DNA from: UBA8828 sp964510855
GTDB lineage: Bacteria; Verrucomicrobiota; Verrucomicrobiia; Opitutales; UBA953
Assembly: GCA_964510855.1 (NCBI GenBank)
Contig: CAZEDB010000023.1
Span: forward strand, 1-25,757
DNA length: 25,757 nucleotides
Direction of reading: 5' to 3'
Part shown: positions 1-6,205 of the stretch, in pieces
How the letters are laid out: each line of letters starts with the position of its first letter
How positions within the stretch are numbered: position 1 is the stretch's first letter
Program-made: the position numbers and the translations under genes
The notes under the pieces: model-generated
The model's database searches: none
Told to the model about the DNA's origin: nothing
Seen by the model: the letters and a program-made list of their open reading frames with translations, nothing else

Positions 1-219
1 TGTTCGTCATTTTATCCCCTATCTCTAATCCCTAATCCCTCATCCCTAATCTCTCCTCTCTAATCCCCTATCTCTAATCCCCTTAATTCTTAATTTTTAA
101 TTTCTCCCCCCGTCTTCTTTACTCCTTTCTACCTTTTACCTTCTACTTTCTACCATCCCCTTATCCCTTATCCCTTATCCCTAATCTCTCCTCCCTAATC
201 CCTCCTCCCTCCCCACCCC
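1..219. repeat. Low-complexity polypyrimidine repeat module
   Basis: The + strand is almost purely C/T/A here. Blocks can be told apart: a CCCTAATCTC/TTATCCC-type block (1-82), an AT block with TTAATTCTTAATTTTTAATT (from 83), a TACCTTTTACCTTCTACTTTC block (about 124-154), and a second TTATCCC/CCTAATCCCTCC block running to the base before the pirin ATG. The same blocks, reverse-complemented and in nearly the same order, end the window at 25604-25757; the 83-103 and 124-154 stretches match there base for base. A related block lies at 1842-1962. No ORF, RNA gene or Shine-Dalgarno sequence is visible. Function unknown; I do not recall a named family. Confidence 0.8.
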
Positions 220-921
220 ATGCCCCTCACCCTTCGTCGTTCCTCTGATCGCGGTCATTTTGACCACGGTTGGCTCAAGACCTGGCATTCCTTCAGTTTC
301 GGGGACTACCATGACCCCGCCCACATGGGATTTCGCTCCCTTCGGGTAATCAATCAGGACATCGTCGCACCCGGGCAGGGCTTCCCGATGCACGGCCATC
401 GTGACATGGAAATTTTTAGTTATGTCGTCGAAGGGGCAATTGAGCACCGCGACAGTATGGGCAATCACGCCCGTGTCATTCCTGGACAAATTCAGGTTAT
501 GGGTGCCGGGAGTGGTGTGCGTCACAGTGAATTTAATCCTCTGCCAGATCGTACGATGCAAATCCTTCAAGTTTGGATTGAGCCCGAGCAGAAGGGCTTG
601 GCACCTTTCTACGCGGAGTGGACGCCTTCTCTTGAGCAAAAGCAGGCACCTAAGGCATTGATTCTTTCGCGAGACGGACGTGAAGGTTCGGCGCGCCTGC
701 GCCAAGATGCCGACGTCTATCGGCTCCTTGCACCTCAAGGCACCCAACTCACACACACGTTGCGACCGACGCGAGGTCTCTGGCTACAAGTCATCCACGG
801 CCATGTCACAGTTGGTCCCCATCGTCTCGGGACTGGTGATGCGCTCGCTACCGAGGATGCGGGCGAGGTTCATTTTAAGGTAGAGGATGACCTCGAAGCC
901 CTACTTTTTGACCTCGCCTGA
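220..921 (+). CDS. Pirin family protein
   Basis: A 233-residue soluble protein of the pirin/YhaK bicupin family. The N-terminal cupin carries the full metal set: His58 and His60 in FPMHGHRDMEI, and His102 and Glu104 in VRHSEFNP, matching the His-His-His-Glu iron site of pirins. The family opening (HFDHGWLKTWHSFSFGDY, residues 13-30) is also clear. Characterised bacterial relatives include quercetin 2,3-dioxygenases, but most pirins have no proven substrate, so I stop at family level. The ATG at 220 follows directly on a C-rich tract with no Shine-Dalgarno sequence; it is chosen because the conserved pirin N-terminus begins there. The DoxX-like gene starts 30 bases downstream on the same strand, so the two are probably co-transcribed, ending at the terminator near 1478-1510. 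Confidence 0.92.
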   Translation: MPLTLRRSSDRGHFDHGWLKTWHSFSFGDYHDPAHMGFRSLRVINQDIVAPGQGFPMHGHRDMEIFSYVVEGAIEHRDSMGNHARVIPGQIQVMGAGSGVRHSEFNPLPDRTMQILQVWIEPEQKGLAPFYAEWTPSLEQKQAPKALILSRDGREGSARLRQDADVYRLLAPQGTQLTHTLRPTRGLWLQVIHGHVTVGPHRLGTGDALATEDAGEVHFKVEDDLEALLFDLA

Positions 922-951
922 ATTCCTCCATTAGTCACACTACTTGTCCGT

Positions 952-1458
952 ATGAAAACCGTCACCACTATCGTTGCCTCCCTACTAGGCCTCATCTTCA
1001 TCGTCTTTGGACTCAACTTCTGGTTGCAGTTCATCCCCGTGCCTCAGCCTCCTGCGGGTAGCCCGGCTGCTGCCTTCCTGGGCGCAATGTTTAGCACCGG
1101 TTTCTTGGCGGTGGTTAAGGCCATTGAGGTCCTCGGGGGTATTGCGCTGCTTATCCCTCGCTTCCGTCGTTTAGGCATCATTCTGATCGCTGCCGTGGTC
1201 TTTAACATCGCCACCTTCCACATTACCTTCTTCGGCTGGGCTAGCCTGCTCGACCCCGTGGTCCTGTTCTCGATTGTTGCCACCCTCTTCCTCGTGCGCA
1301 TGCACAGCCTCTGCAGTTGTCTCTCGGGTTGTGCCCCTTGTAACCGCGAGGGTACGGGTTGTAACTGCGGCCCCTCTTGCTGCACCCCTTCGAGCAACGA
1401 CAATGCCTGCTCCGTTCCCCAGCCTACCGATAAAAAAGGTGGCTGTGGCTGCAGCTAA
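952..1458 (+). CDS. DoxX-like membrane protein with Cys-rich C-terminal tail
   Basis: A 168-residue protein with two unlike parts. Residues 1-118 form four hydrophobic segments (about 5-25, 50-70, 74-95, 99-117) with the DoxX-like opening LLGLIFIVFGLNFWLQFIP. Residues 119-168 are a hydrophilic tail with 11 cysteines, many as CxC, CxxC or CC (CAPCNREGTGCNCGPSCC, then GGCGCS at the end), recalling metallothionein metal-thiolate motifs. With four helices and the usual N-in topology the tail would face the cytoplasm. DoxX homologues are linked to thiosulfate:quinone oxidoreductase and redox stress, but this subfamily is uncharacterised. The tail is read in the same open frame with ordinary codons and ends 20 bases before a strong terminator, so a frameshift artefact is unlikely. 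Metal or sulfur binding is inference. Confidence 0.8.
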   Translation: MKTVTTIVASLLGLIFIVFGLNFWLQFIPVPQPPAGSPAAAFLGAMFSTGFLAVVKAIEVLGGIALLIPRFRRLGIILIAAVVFNIATFHITFFGWASLLDPVVLFSIVATLFLVRMHSLCSCLSGCAPCNREGTGCNCGPSCCTPSSNDNACSVPQPTDKKGGCGCS

Positions 1459-1477
1459 GGCGGTTTAGCTGGACCCT

Positions 1478-1510
1478 AAAAGCCGACGGTACGCGCCGTT
1501 GGCTTTTTAT
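1478..1510 (+). terminator. Rho-independent terminator after the DoxX-like gene
   Basis: A 12-bp stem, AAAAGCCGACGG (1478-1489) with CCGTTGGCTTTT (1496-1507), containing one G-T pair and a 6-base loop TACGCG, runs straight into a T-run. It separates the pirin/DoxX unit from the arsR unit; the -35 box of arsR starts at the next base. Confidence 0.88.
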
Positions 1511-1541
1511 TTGACATTTCTGGATAAACATTCAATATGTT
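1511..1541 (+). promoter_or_regulatory. Probable arsR promoter (leaderless)
   Basis: A consensus -35 box TTGACA lies at 1511-1516. The -10 is imperfect: AATATG at 17-bp spacing (1534-1539) or TATGTT at 19-bp spacing (1536-1541). Either places the transcription start at about 1546-1548, on or next to the ATG at 1548, so the arsR mRNA would be leaderless or nearly so. No Shine-Dalgarno sequence is present. The -10 candidates lie inside the operator palindrome. Confidence 0.55.
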
Positions 1542-1545
1542 GAAT
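1530..1545. promoter_or_regulatory. ArsR-type operator palindrome
   Basis: ATTCAA-TATG-TTGAAT is a perfect 6-4-6 inverted repeat ending two bases before the arsR start codon and covering the likely -10 box. AT-rich ATTCAA/TTGAAT palindromes of this kind are typical operators of the ArsR/SmtB family, including the BigR/SqrR/YgaV group. Position and symmetry argue for autorepression by the 1548-1841 product; this is inference. Confidence 0.7.
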
Positions 1546-1547
1546 AT

Positions 1548-1841
1548 ATGAAGCGTCCACTTAGTCCCACTATTCTGCGTCGCTGTGGCGCAGCGCTTCG
1601 TACCTTAGCGCACCCCGACCGCTTGCGCATCATTGAGCTATTAGAGTCCGGTCCCGCTTCGGTCGGCGAGTTAGTCACCGCTATGCGTCGCTCCCAAGCC
1701 ACGGTTAGCCAACACTTGATGCGTTTACGGGCGCATGGTCTGGTGCGAGCCTCACGGCGGGGCAGGGAAGTGCGCTACGCTATCGCTCAAACTGGGTGTT
1801 TAACCATTCTCGGCTGCATCCGGACGCATTTTGCGAAGTGA
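1548..1841 (+). CDS. ArsR/SmtB family transcriptional repressor
   Basis: A 97-residue winged-helix repressor. Residues 15-35 (ALRTLAHPDRLRIIELLESG) are the conserved ArsR start, residues 49-65 (SQATVSQHLMRLRAHGL) the recognition helix, and residues 67-79 the wing. Size and layout resemble the YgaV/BigR/SqrR group, and the downstream gene (reductase, rhodanese, YgaP-like membrane domain) matches the targets of that group, so sulfane-sulfur or sulfide sensing is the best guess. Cysteines are Cys13, Cys84 and Cys90; the helix-2 cysteine of the SqrR/BigR pair is absent (an Ile or Glu sits there), so sensing, if it occurs, must use another pair. The ELCV(C) metal motif of SmtB/ArsR is also absent. 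The ATG abuts the operator palindrome. Confidence 0.9.
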   Translation: MKRPLSPTILRRCGAALRTLAHPDRLRIIELLESGPASVGELVTAMRRSQATVSQHLMRLRAHGLVRASRRGREVRYAIAQTGCLTILGCIRTHFAK

Positions 1842-1962
1842 GAGGAGAGATAAGAGATTAGGGATGTGAGATAAGAGATAAGAGATCCCAACACCCTCCC
1901 ACTTTTTACCTTCTACCTTCTACCACTCTCTCCCTAATCCCTCCTCCCTCTTTCCCTCTCCC
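1842..1962. repeat. Purine-then-pyrimidine repeat block between arsR and the reductase
   Basis: Directly after the arsR stop codon the + strand is purine-rich (GAGATAAGAGATTAGGGAT type, 1842-1886). It then switches to pyrimidine-rich (TTTTTACCTTCTACCTTCTACC, then TCCCTAATCCCTCC) until the ATG at 1963. The halves can pair: GATTAGGGA at 1856-1864 is the exact reverse complement of TCCCTAATC at 1931-1939, so an arsR-reductase transcript could fold a long imperfect hairpin here. The blocks are those of 1-219 and 25604-25757. Confidence 0.75.
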
Positions 1963-3942
1963 ATGTCCTCTCCTAAAATCCTTATCATTGGTGGTGTCGC
2001 CGGCGGCGCTTCTGCTGCCACCCGCGCCCGTCGTAGTAATGAGAATGCTACGATTATCATGCTCGAAAAAGATGGCTATGTGTCTTTCGCCAACTGCGGA
2101 CTGCCTTATCATATGGGCGGAGCCATCCAGGACCGTGCCAAATTGCTAGTTGCACGTCCTGAGTTATTTAAAAACCGCTTTAATATTGAAGTAAGGGTGC
2201 GAAATGAAGCCCTTGCCATTGACCGTAAGGCAAAGGTGGTTCGCGTGCGCGACCACGTTAAAGGCATCGATTATGATGAGTCTTATGACCGTCTGATTCT
2301 TGCTCCTGGTGCGGCTCCTCTCGTCCCAGACGTCCCGGGCGTGCGTGCTAAAGGCGTGCATACGCTGCGTAATATTGAGGATATGGACCGTATTTTATCG
2401 GAACTTTCTCAGGCTCGTCGCGTTGCCGTGGTCGGGGCAGGCTTTATCGGACTTGAAGTCGCCGAGCAATTACGTGAGCGCGGATTACAGGTCACCTTAG
2501 TTGAGCGCAGCGGCCAGGTTTTACCTCCTTTAGATGCTGAGATGGCTGAGCCCCTTCGACGCGAACTTTTACGCAATGGTATCGAACTCGTGGCGGGTAC
2601 GGGCTTCACCGCCATCGCTGAGCGTCAAGGTCAAGCCACGGGAGTGGTGCTTGAGAACGGTAAGACCATCGCAGCTGATTTAGTTATCTTAGGCTTAGGC
2701 GTACGCCCCTCTAATCGTTTAGCAGTCGAGGCAAACCTAGAAGTTGGACCCACCGGTGGCGTGCGTACCGATGCTTACATGCGTACGACCGATGAATCCA
2801 TCTATGCGGTGGGTGATGTTGCGGAGTACGCACTTGGGGTAGGCGGCCGAGGTCGCGTGCCGTTGGCGGGTATTGCCAATCGCACTGGTCGCCTCGCGGG
2901 CGAGCACGCCGCAACAGGTAAGTCCGCTCCAGCCCCTGCTGCCTGGGGCACCGCCATCATTAAGGTCTTTGGTCTCGCTGCAGGTATTGCAGGCGACTCG
3001 GTGAAGTCCGCCGAGCGACGGGGGATCAAGGCCCGTGCGGTGCACATCACTGCCAATCACCACGCTGGGTATTATCCTGGGGCCCGTCAGCTTACGCTTA
3101 AGCTCGTTTACGAAGCGGGTACAGGTCGGGTGCTGGGTGCGCAAGCGGTCGGTCCGCTCGGGGTCGACAAGCGACTCGATGTAATTGCTTCGCTACTGCA
3201 TTTCCGTGGCACCGTCGCCGACCTTGCCTCGCTCGACCTCGCCTACGCGCCTCCCTTTGGTTCGGCTAAGGACCCGCTGCACATGGCGGCCTTTGCGGCT
3301 CAGAATGACCTTGAAGGCTTAGCTCCTATCCTCCCACCCGATACCGACCTTTCAGGCTATCAAGTGGTTGATTTGCGCGATGACGAGGAGCGTTCCGAGT
3401 TGCCGCTTGCTGGGGTTACGCACGCCAAGACCATCCCCCTTAATAGTCTACGCGCACGCCTAGGGGAGTTAGATAAATCACGACCAACGGTGGTTAGCTG
3501 TCATTCGGGTTTACGGGCTCACGTAGCCACGCGGCTTTTGCGTGAGCATGGTTTTAACGCTTCCAATCTTTCGGGTGCAGCGCTCATTCGAGATCTCACT
3601 ATGAATCGCCCTGACTCCCTCAAGCCTGAGACCTCTTCCTCTGCATGTAGCAGTGTNNNNNNNNNNNNNNNNNNNNNNNNNNNNNNNNNNNNNNNNNNNN
3701 NNNNNNNNNNNNNNNNNNNNNNNNNNNNNNNNNNNNNNNNNNNNNNNNNNNNNNNNTCAATCGAACGTCAGGTTCGCATTGGCGCGGGTCTGATGGTGGC
3801 AACCGGCGTAGCCTTGGGCACTTTTGTCCACCCTGGCTTCTACGGCCTGAGTGCGTTTGTCGGTTGCGGCCTCATCTTTGCCGGGGTCACTGACTGGTGT
3901 GGCATGGGGCTCTTACTTGCGCGGATGCCTTGGAATAAGTGA
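1963..3942 (+). CDS. CoA-disulfide/persulfide reductase-rhodanese protein, with YgaP-type membrane domain beyond an assembly gap
   Basis: Residues 1-450 are a flavin pyridine-nucleotide disulfide reductase of the CoA-disulfide reductase type: FAD motif GGVAGG (10-15), catalytic Cys45 in SFANCGLPY, NAD(P)H motif GAGFIG (158-163), and the dimerisation-domain signatures HHAGYYPGA and LAYAPPFGSAKDP. A rhodanese domain follows, with active-site Cys513 in CHSGLRA. Such fusions reduce CoA disulfide or persulfides using NAD(P)H. After 100 N the frame resumes with a two-helix DUF2892 domain (VHPGFYGLSAFVGCG, ending LLLARMPWNK), as at the C-terminus of E. coli YgaP. Because the gap length is a placeholder, that this is one protein is not proven: the last 60 residues may belong to a separate YgaP-like gene. 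The ATG follows a C/T tract without a Shine-Dalgarno sequence. It lies behind arsR on the same strand and is presumably its target. Confidence 0.85.
   Translation: MSSPKILIIGGVAGGASAATRARRSNENATIIMLEKDGYVSFANCGLPYHMGGAIQDRAKLLVARPELFKNRFNIEVRVRNEALAIDRKAKVVRVRDHVKGIDYDESYDRLILAPGAAPLVPDVPGVRAKGVHTLRNIEDMDRILSELSQARRVAVVGAGFIGLEVAEQLRERGLQVTLVERSGQVLPPLDAEMAEPLRRELLRNGIELVAGTGFTAIAERQGQATGVVLENGKTIAADLVILGLGVRPSNRLAVEANLEVGPTGGVRTDAYMRTTDESIYAVGDVAEYALGVGGRGRVPLAGIANRTGRLAGEHAATGKSAPAPAAWGTAIIKVFGLAAGIAGDSVKSAERRGIKARAVHITANHHAGYYPGARQLTLKLVYEAGTGRVLGAQAVGPLGVDKRLDVIASLLHFRGTVADLASLDLAYAPPFGSAKDPLHMAAFAAQNDLEGLAPILPPDTDLSGYQVVDLRDDEERSELPLAGVTHAKTIPLNSLRARLGELDKSRPTVVSCHSGLRAHVATRLLREHGFNASNLSGAALIRDLTMNRPDSLKPETSSSACSSXXXXXXXXXXXXXXXXXXXXXXXXXXXXXXXXXXSIERQVRIGAGLMVATGVALGTFVHPGFYGLSAFVGCGLIFAGVTDWCGMGLLLARMPWNK
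3657..3756. other. Assembly gap of exactly 100 N
   Basis: One hundred consecutive N, the usual placeholder for a scaffold gap of unknown size. It lies after the rhodanese domain and before the DUF2892 domain. The reading frame continuing across it is uninformative, with a one-in-three chance. Confidence 0.98.
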
Positions 3943-4027
3943 ATGCAGGAAGGGGAGTAATTTCTAGTTTAGGTCAGGCTAGCTCGATCTACTGAAGGCA
4001 AGCCTAAGCAACTCGTGAATTGGGTCC

Positions 4028-5695
4028 TTAACGTAACGAACGATTCACCGCACTCACCAGAGCTTTGAGGCCAGCGAGTTCAATATTAGGATCTACCCCG
4101 CAGCCCCAGACCATGCGACCATTGGGCGATTGGATTGAGACATAAGCGGCCGCCGAAGATTCTTCGCCGCTTGCAAGGGCATGCGAGCGGTAGTCACTCA
4201 AAGTGAAGTCGACCCAACCCTGAGCAAGCAGGGCATGAACAAAGGCGCTGATAGGGCCGTTACCTTCGCCCTTGAGTGTGCTAGGGTCGCCGTCCCAACT
4301 TACTTCTGCCCGAATCATCACCCGGTCTTTACCGATAGGATCGGAATCAAAGGCCCGTAATTCTAAGGGTGATTTTAAGTTAACGAAGCCGGTGCGAAAT
4401 TCAGTGAGAATAGCCTCAGGGCTTAACTCTTTCCCTAGTTTATCGGCAATGGCTCCTACGTAATTACCCACTTCAGGGTGCATTTTCTTGGGCAGGTCAT
4501 AGCCAAACTTGCTATCGAGAATGTAAGCCACGCCGCCTTTACCGCTTTGTGAGTTGATGCGGATAATCGCTTCGTAGGGGCGACCAATATCCTTTGGGTC
4601 GATGGTTAAGTAGGGGACATCCCACAACGCACCCGCGCCGCCTTTAGCTCGGCGATCCATGCCTTTCTTAATCGCATCTTGGTGGGAGCCTGAAAAAGCG
4701 GTGAACACTAAGTCGCCCGCGTAGGGGTGACGTTCCGGTACGGTCATGCGCGTGGTACGCTCGTAAACTTCGCGGATACGCGGCAGGTCGCTGAGATTGA
4801 GCTTAGGGTCGATGCCGTGCGAAAATAAATTAAGCGCCACGGTGACAATGTCTAAGTTGCCGGTGCGCTCGCCGTTACCAAAGAGCGTTCCTTCCACTCG
4901 GTCGGCTCCGGCTAACAGTCCTAGCTCAGTGGCGGCTACCCCGGTGCCTCGGTCATTGTGAGTATGGAGCGAGATAATCGCCGCCGAGCGATTTTTTAAG
5001 TGCCGTCCGAACCATTCGATTTGGTCGGCATGCGTATGGGGCATACCCGCCTCAACCGTGAGGGGGAGATTAAGAATAATGGGGTGGGCCGACGAAGCCC
5101 CCCAGGCTTCTGAGACCGCCTCGCAGATGCTCAGGGCATAATCCGTTTCGGTTAAGACAAAGGTCTCGGGGCTAAACTCGAGGCGCCAGCGCGTCTCAGG
5201 GCTTGCTTCCGCTAGCTCGCGAATCAGTCGGGTTGCAGTGACGGCAACGTCGGTCACTTCTGCTTTAGAGAGCCCTAAGACGAATTCGCGCTGAGCAGGA
5301 TTGGTTGGCGTGTAGAGGTGGACGATGGCCTGCTTCACGCCTTTCAGCGCTTCGAAGCTACGCTTGATTAGGTGGGCCCGAGCCTGAACCAATACCTGTA
5401 CGGTAACGTCAGCGGGGATACGGTTTTCTTCAATCAGCCGTCGGGTAAAAGTGAACTCGGTGTCGGATGCCGACGGAAAACCAATTTCGATTTCCTTAAA
5501 CCCGATCTTACACAGCAACTCGAACATCTCTAGTTTTTCCTCAACCCCCATAGGAATGGCCAAGGACTGATTGCCATCGCGCAAATCGACGGAGCACCAG
5601 GTGGGGGCCTGCTTGATCACCGCATCAGGCCAGCGCCGGTCCTTGAGGACGACCGTTTGGAACGGGCGGTACTTGCCGGGGGTGGGGATGGGCAT
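4028..5695 (-). CDS. leuA: 2-isopropylmalate synthase, type 2
   Basis: A 555-residue protein for the first committed step of leucine synthesis: condensation of acetyl-CoA with 2-oxoisovalerate. The N-terminus (PFQTVVLKDRRWPDA) and overall length are those of the type-2 family (actinobacterial and fungal type). The TIM-barrel active site shows DLRDGNQ (Arg39/Asp40), HTHNDRG (244-250) with the metal-binding His pair, and GNGERTGN (273-280). The C-terminal part from about residue 435 is the LeuA dimer or allosteric domain that usually gives leucine feedback inhibition. No other leu gene is in the window. It is downstream of the small basic protein gene on the same strand but separated by a terminator; the leader CTCAACCCTTTCCGTCCT before the ATG has no Shine-Dalgarno sequence. 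It converges on the reductase gene with 85 bases between stops. Confidence 0.96.
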   Translation of the reverse strand: MPIPTPGKYRPFQTVVLKDRRWPDAVIKQAPTWCSVDLRDGNQSLAIPMGVEEKLEMFELLCKIGFKEIEIGFPSASDTEFTFTRRLIEENRIPADVTVQVLVQARAHLIKRSFEALKGVKQAIVHLYTPTNPAQREFVLGLSKAEVTDVAVTATRLIRELAEASPETRWRLEFSPETFVLTETDYALSICEAVSEAWGASSAHPIILNLPLTVEAGMPHTHADQIEWFGRHLKNRSAAIISLHTHNDRGTGVAATELGLLAGADRVEGTLFGNGERTGNLDIVTVALNLFSHGIDPKLNLSDLPRIREVYERTTRMTVPERHPYAGDLVFTAFSGSHQDAIKKGMDRRAKGGAGALWDVPYLTIDPKDIGRPYEAIIRINSQSGKGGVAYILDSKFGYDLPKKMHPEVGNYVGAIADKLGKELSPEAILTEFRTGFVNLKSPLELRAFDSDPIGKDRVMIRAEVSWDGDPSTLKGEGNGPISAFVHALLAQGWVDFTLSDYRSHALASGEESSAAAYVSIQSPNGRMVWGCGVDPNIELAGLKALVSAVNRSLR

Positions 5696-5752
5696 AGGAC
5701 GGAAAGGGTTGAGTTAGAGTCTAAGGTCTGTGTGGGGTGGGATAAAGGGTTT

Positions 5753-5790
5753 AAAAACAGAAAGACCCGCCCGGTTGATCCGGGAGGGTC
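5753..5790 (-). terminator. Rho-independent terminator after the small basic protein gene
   Basis: Read on the - strand, GACCCTCCCGG (5790-5780) pairs with CCGGGCGGGTC (5774-5764) through a 5-base loop with one mismatch, followed by TTTCTGTTTTT. It sits 25 bases after the stop at 5816 and upstream of leuA, so leuA probably has its own promoter between 5752 and 5696. Confidence 0.85.
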
Positions 5791-5815
5791 CTTCGCGTAG
5801 GCGAGGTGGCCCGGA

Positions 5816-5968
5816 TTAGGCGTCGGCTTTAGTCTTACGAAGGCCCGTCACGCGCTTGCCCTTGAAGTCGCCGCGCTTCTTAAGAATTTCCACGCGCTCA
5901 AAGCGCTTGAGGACGTTGCGCTTGGCGCCGGTTGAGGAGTTGCTTCTAAAGCTAGCGTGCTGGGTCAT
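5816..5968 (-). CDS. Small basic protein, Verrucomicrobia/Chlamydiae family
   Basis: A 50-residue, very basic protein (MTQHASFRSNSSTG, KRNVLKRFERVEILKKRGDF, then RVTGLRKTK). I recognise it as the family described as a small basic protein of Verrucomicrobia and Chlamydiae (TIGR04137, recalled from memory). Its role is not established; charge and size suggest an RNA- or ribosome-associated protein. The start at 5968 is chosen because family members begin MTQH/MSQH; the frame stays open upstream to 6088 but that extension is proline-rich and unlike the family. The leader, CCTTCCTCCTTTCTGCC, is pure C/T apart from one G and lacks a Shine-Dalgarno sequence. Its own terminator follows, so it looks monocistronic. 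It is the best taxonomic marker here. Confidence 0.85.
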   Translation of the reverse strand: MTQHASFRSNSSTGAKRNVLKRFERVEILKKRGDFKGKRVTGLRKTKADA

Positions 5969-6176
5969 GGCAGAAAGGAGGAAGGGTTTAGAAATAGGCT
6001 GCGGTTGCAGGGGAGGGCAAGGGGAAAGAGGTAAAGCGGCTTTAAATTGAGCCAAAGGCGAGGAATCTCTCTGCCAAGGAGGCTGCATTTAGGGCTTAGT
6101 TATACGGGCCTATTTCGGCAACAAGATGCAGCTGGGAGGATGGCAGAGTCGCCCTTTCCCGTCTCAAGGCTTGCCC

Positions 6177-6193
6177 CAAGGGGCTACCCCTTG
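6177..6193 (+). promoter_or_regulatory. Short GC hairpin ahead of the LptF/G gene
   Basis: CAAGGGG-CTA-CCCCTTG is a perfect 7-bp inverted repeat with a 3-base loop, 12 bases before the GTG at 6206. If translation starts there the hairpin lies in the initiation region and could tune it; if it starts at ATG 6140 it is inside the coding region. No T-run follows, so it is not an intrinsic terminator. Function unknown. Confidence 0.3.
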
Positions 6194-6205
6194 TCACTTA
6201 AGAGC

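Noticed and set aside
1..219. CCCTAAT-like units resemble telomere repeats or a CRISPR-type array
   Set aside because: Units are irregular, mixed with other blocks, and there are no spacers of even length; the copies are internal-type intergenic repeats.
181..756. Long open frame antisense to pirin
   Set aside because: It has no recognisable domain and mirrors the codon structure of the pirin gene; a shadow frame.
5696..5790. Leucine attenuator ahead of leuA
   Set aside because: The hairpin with T-run is 25 bases after the small basic protein stop and is best explained as its terminator; no leader ORF with Leu codon clusters is seen after it.
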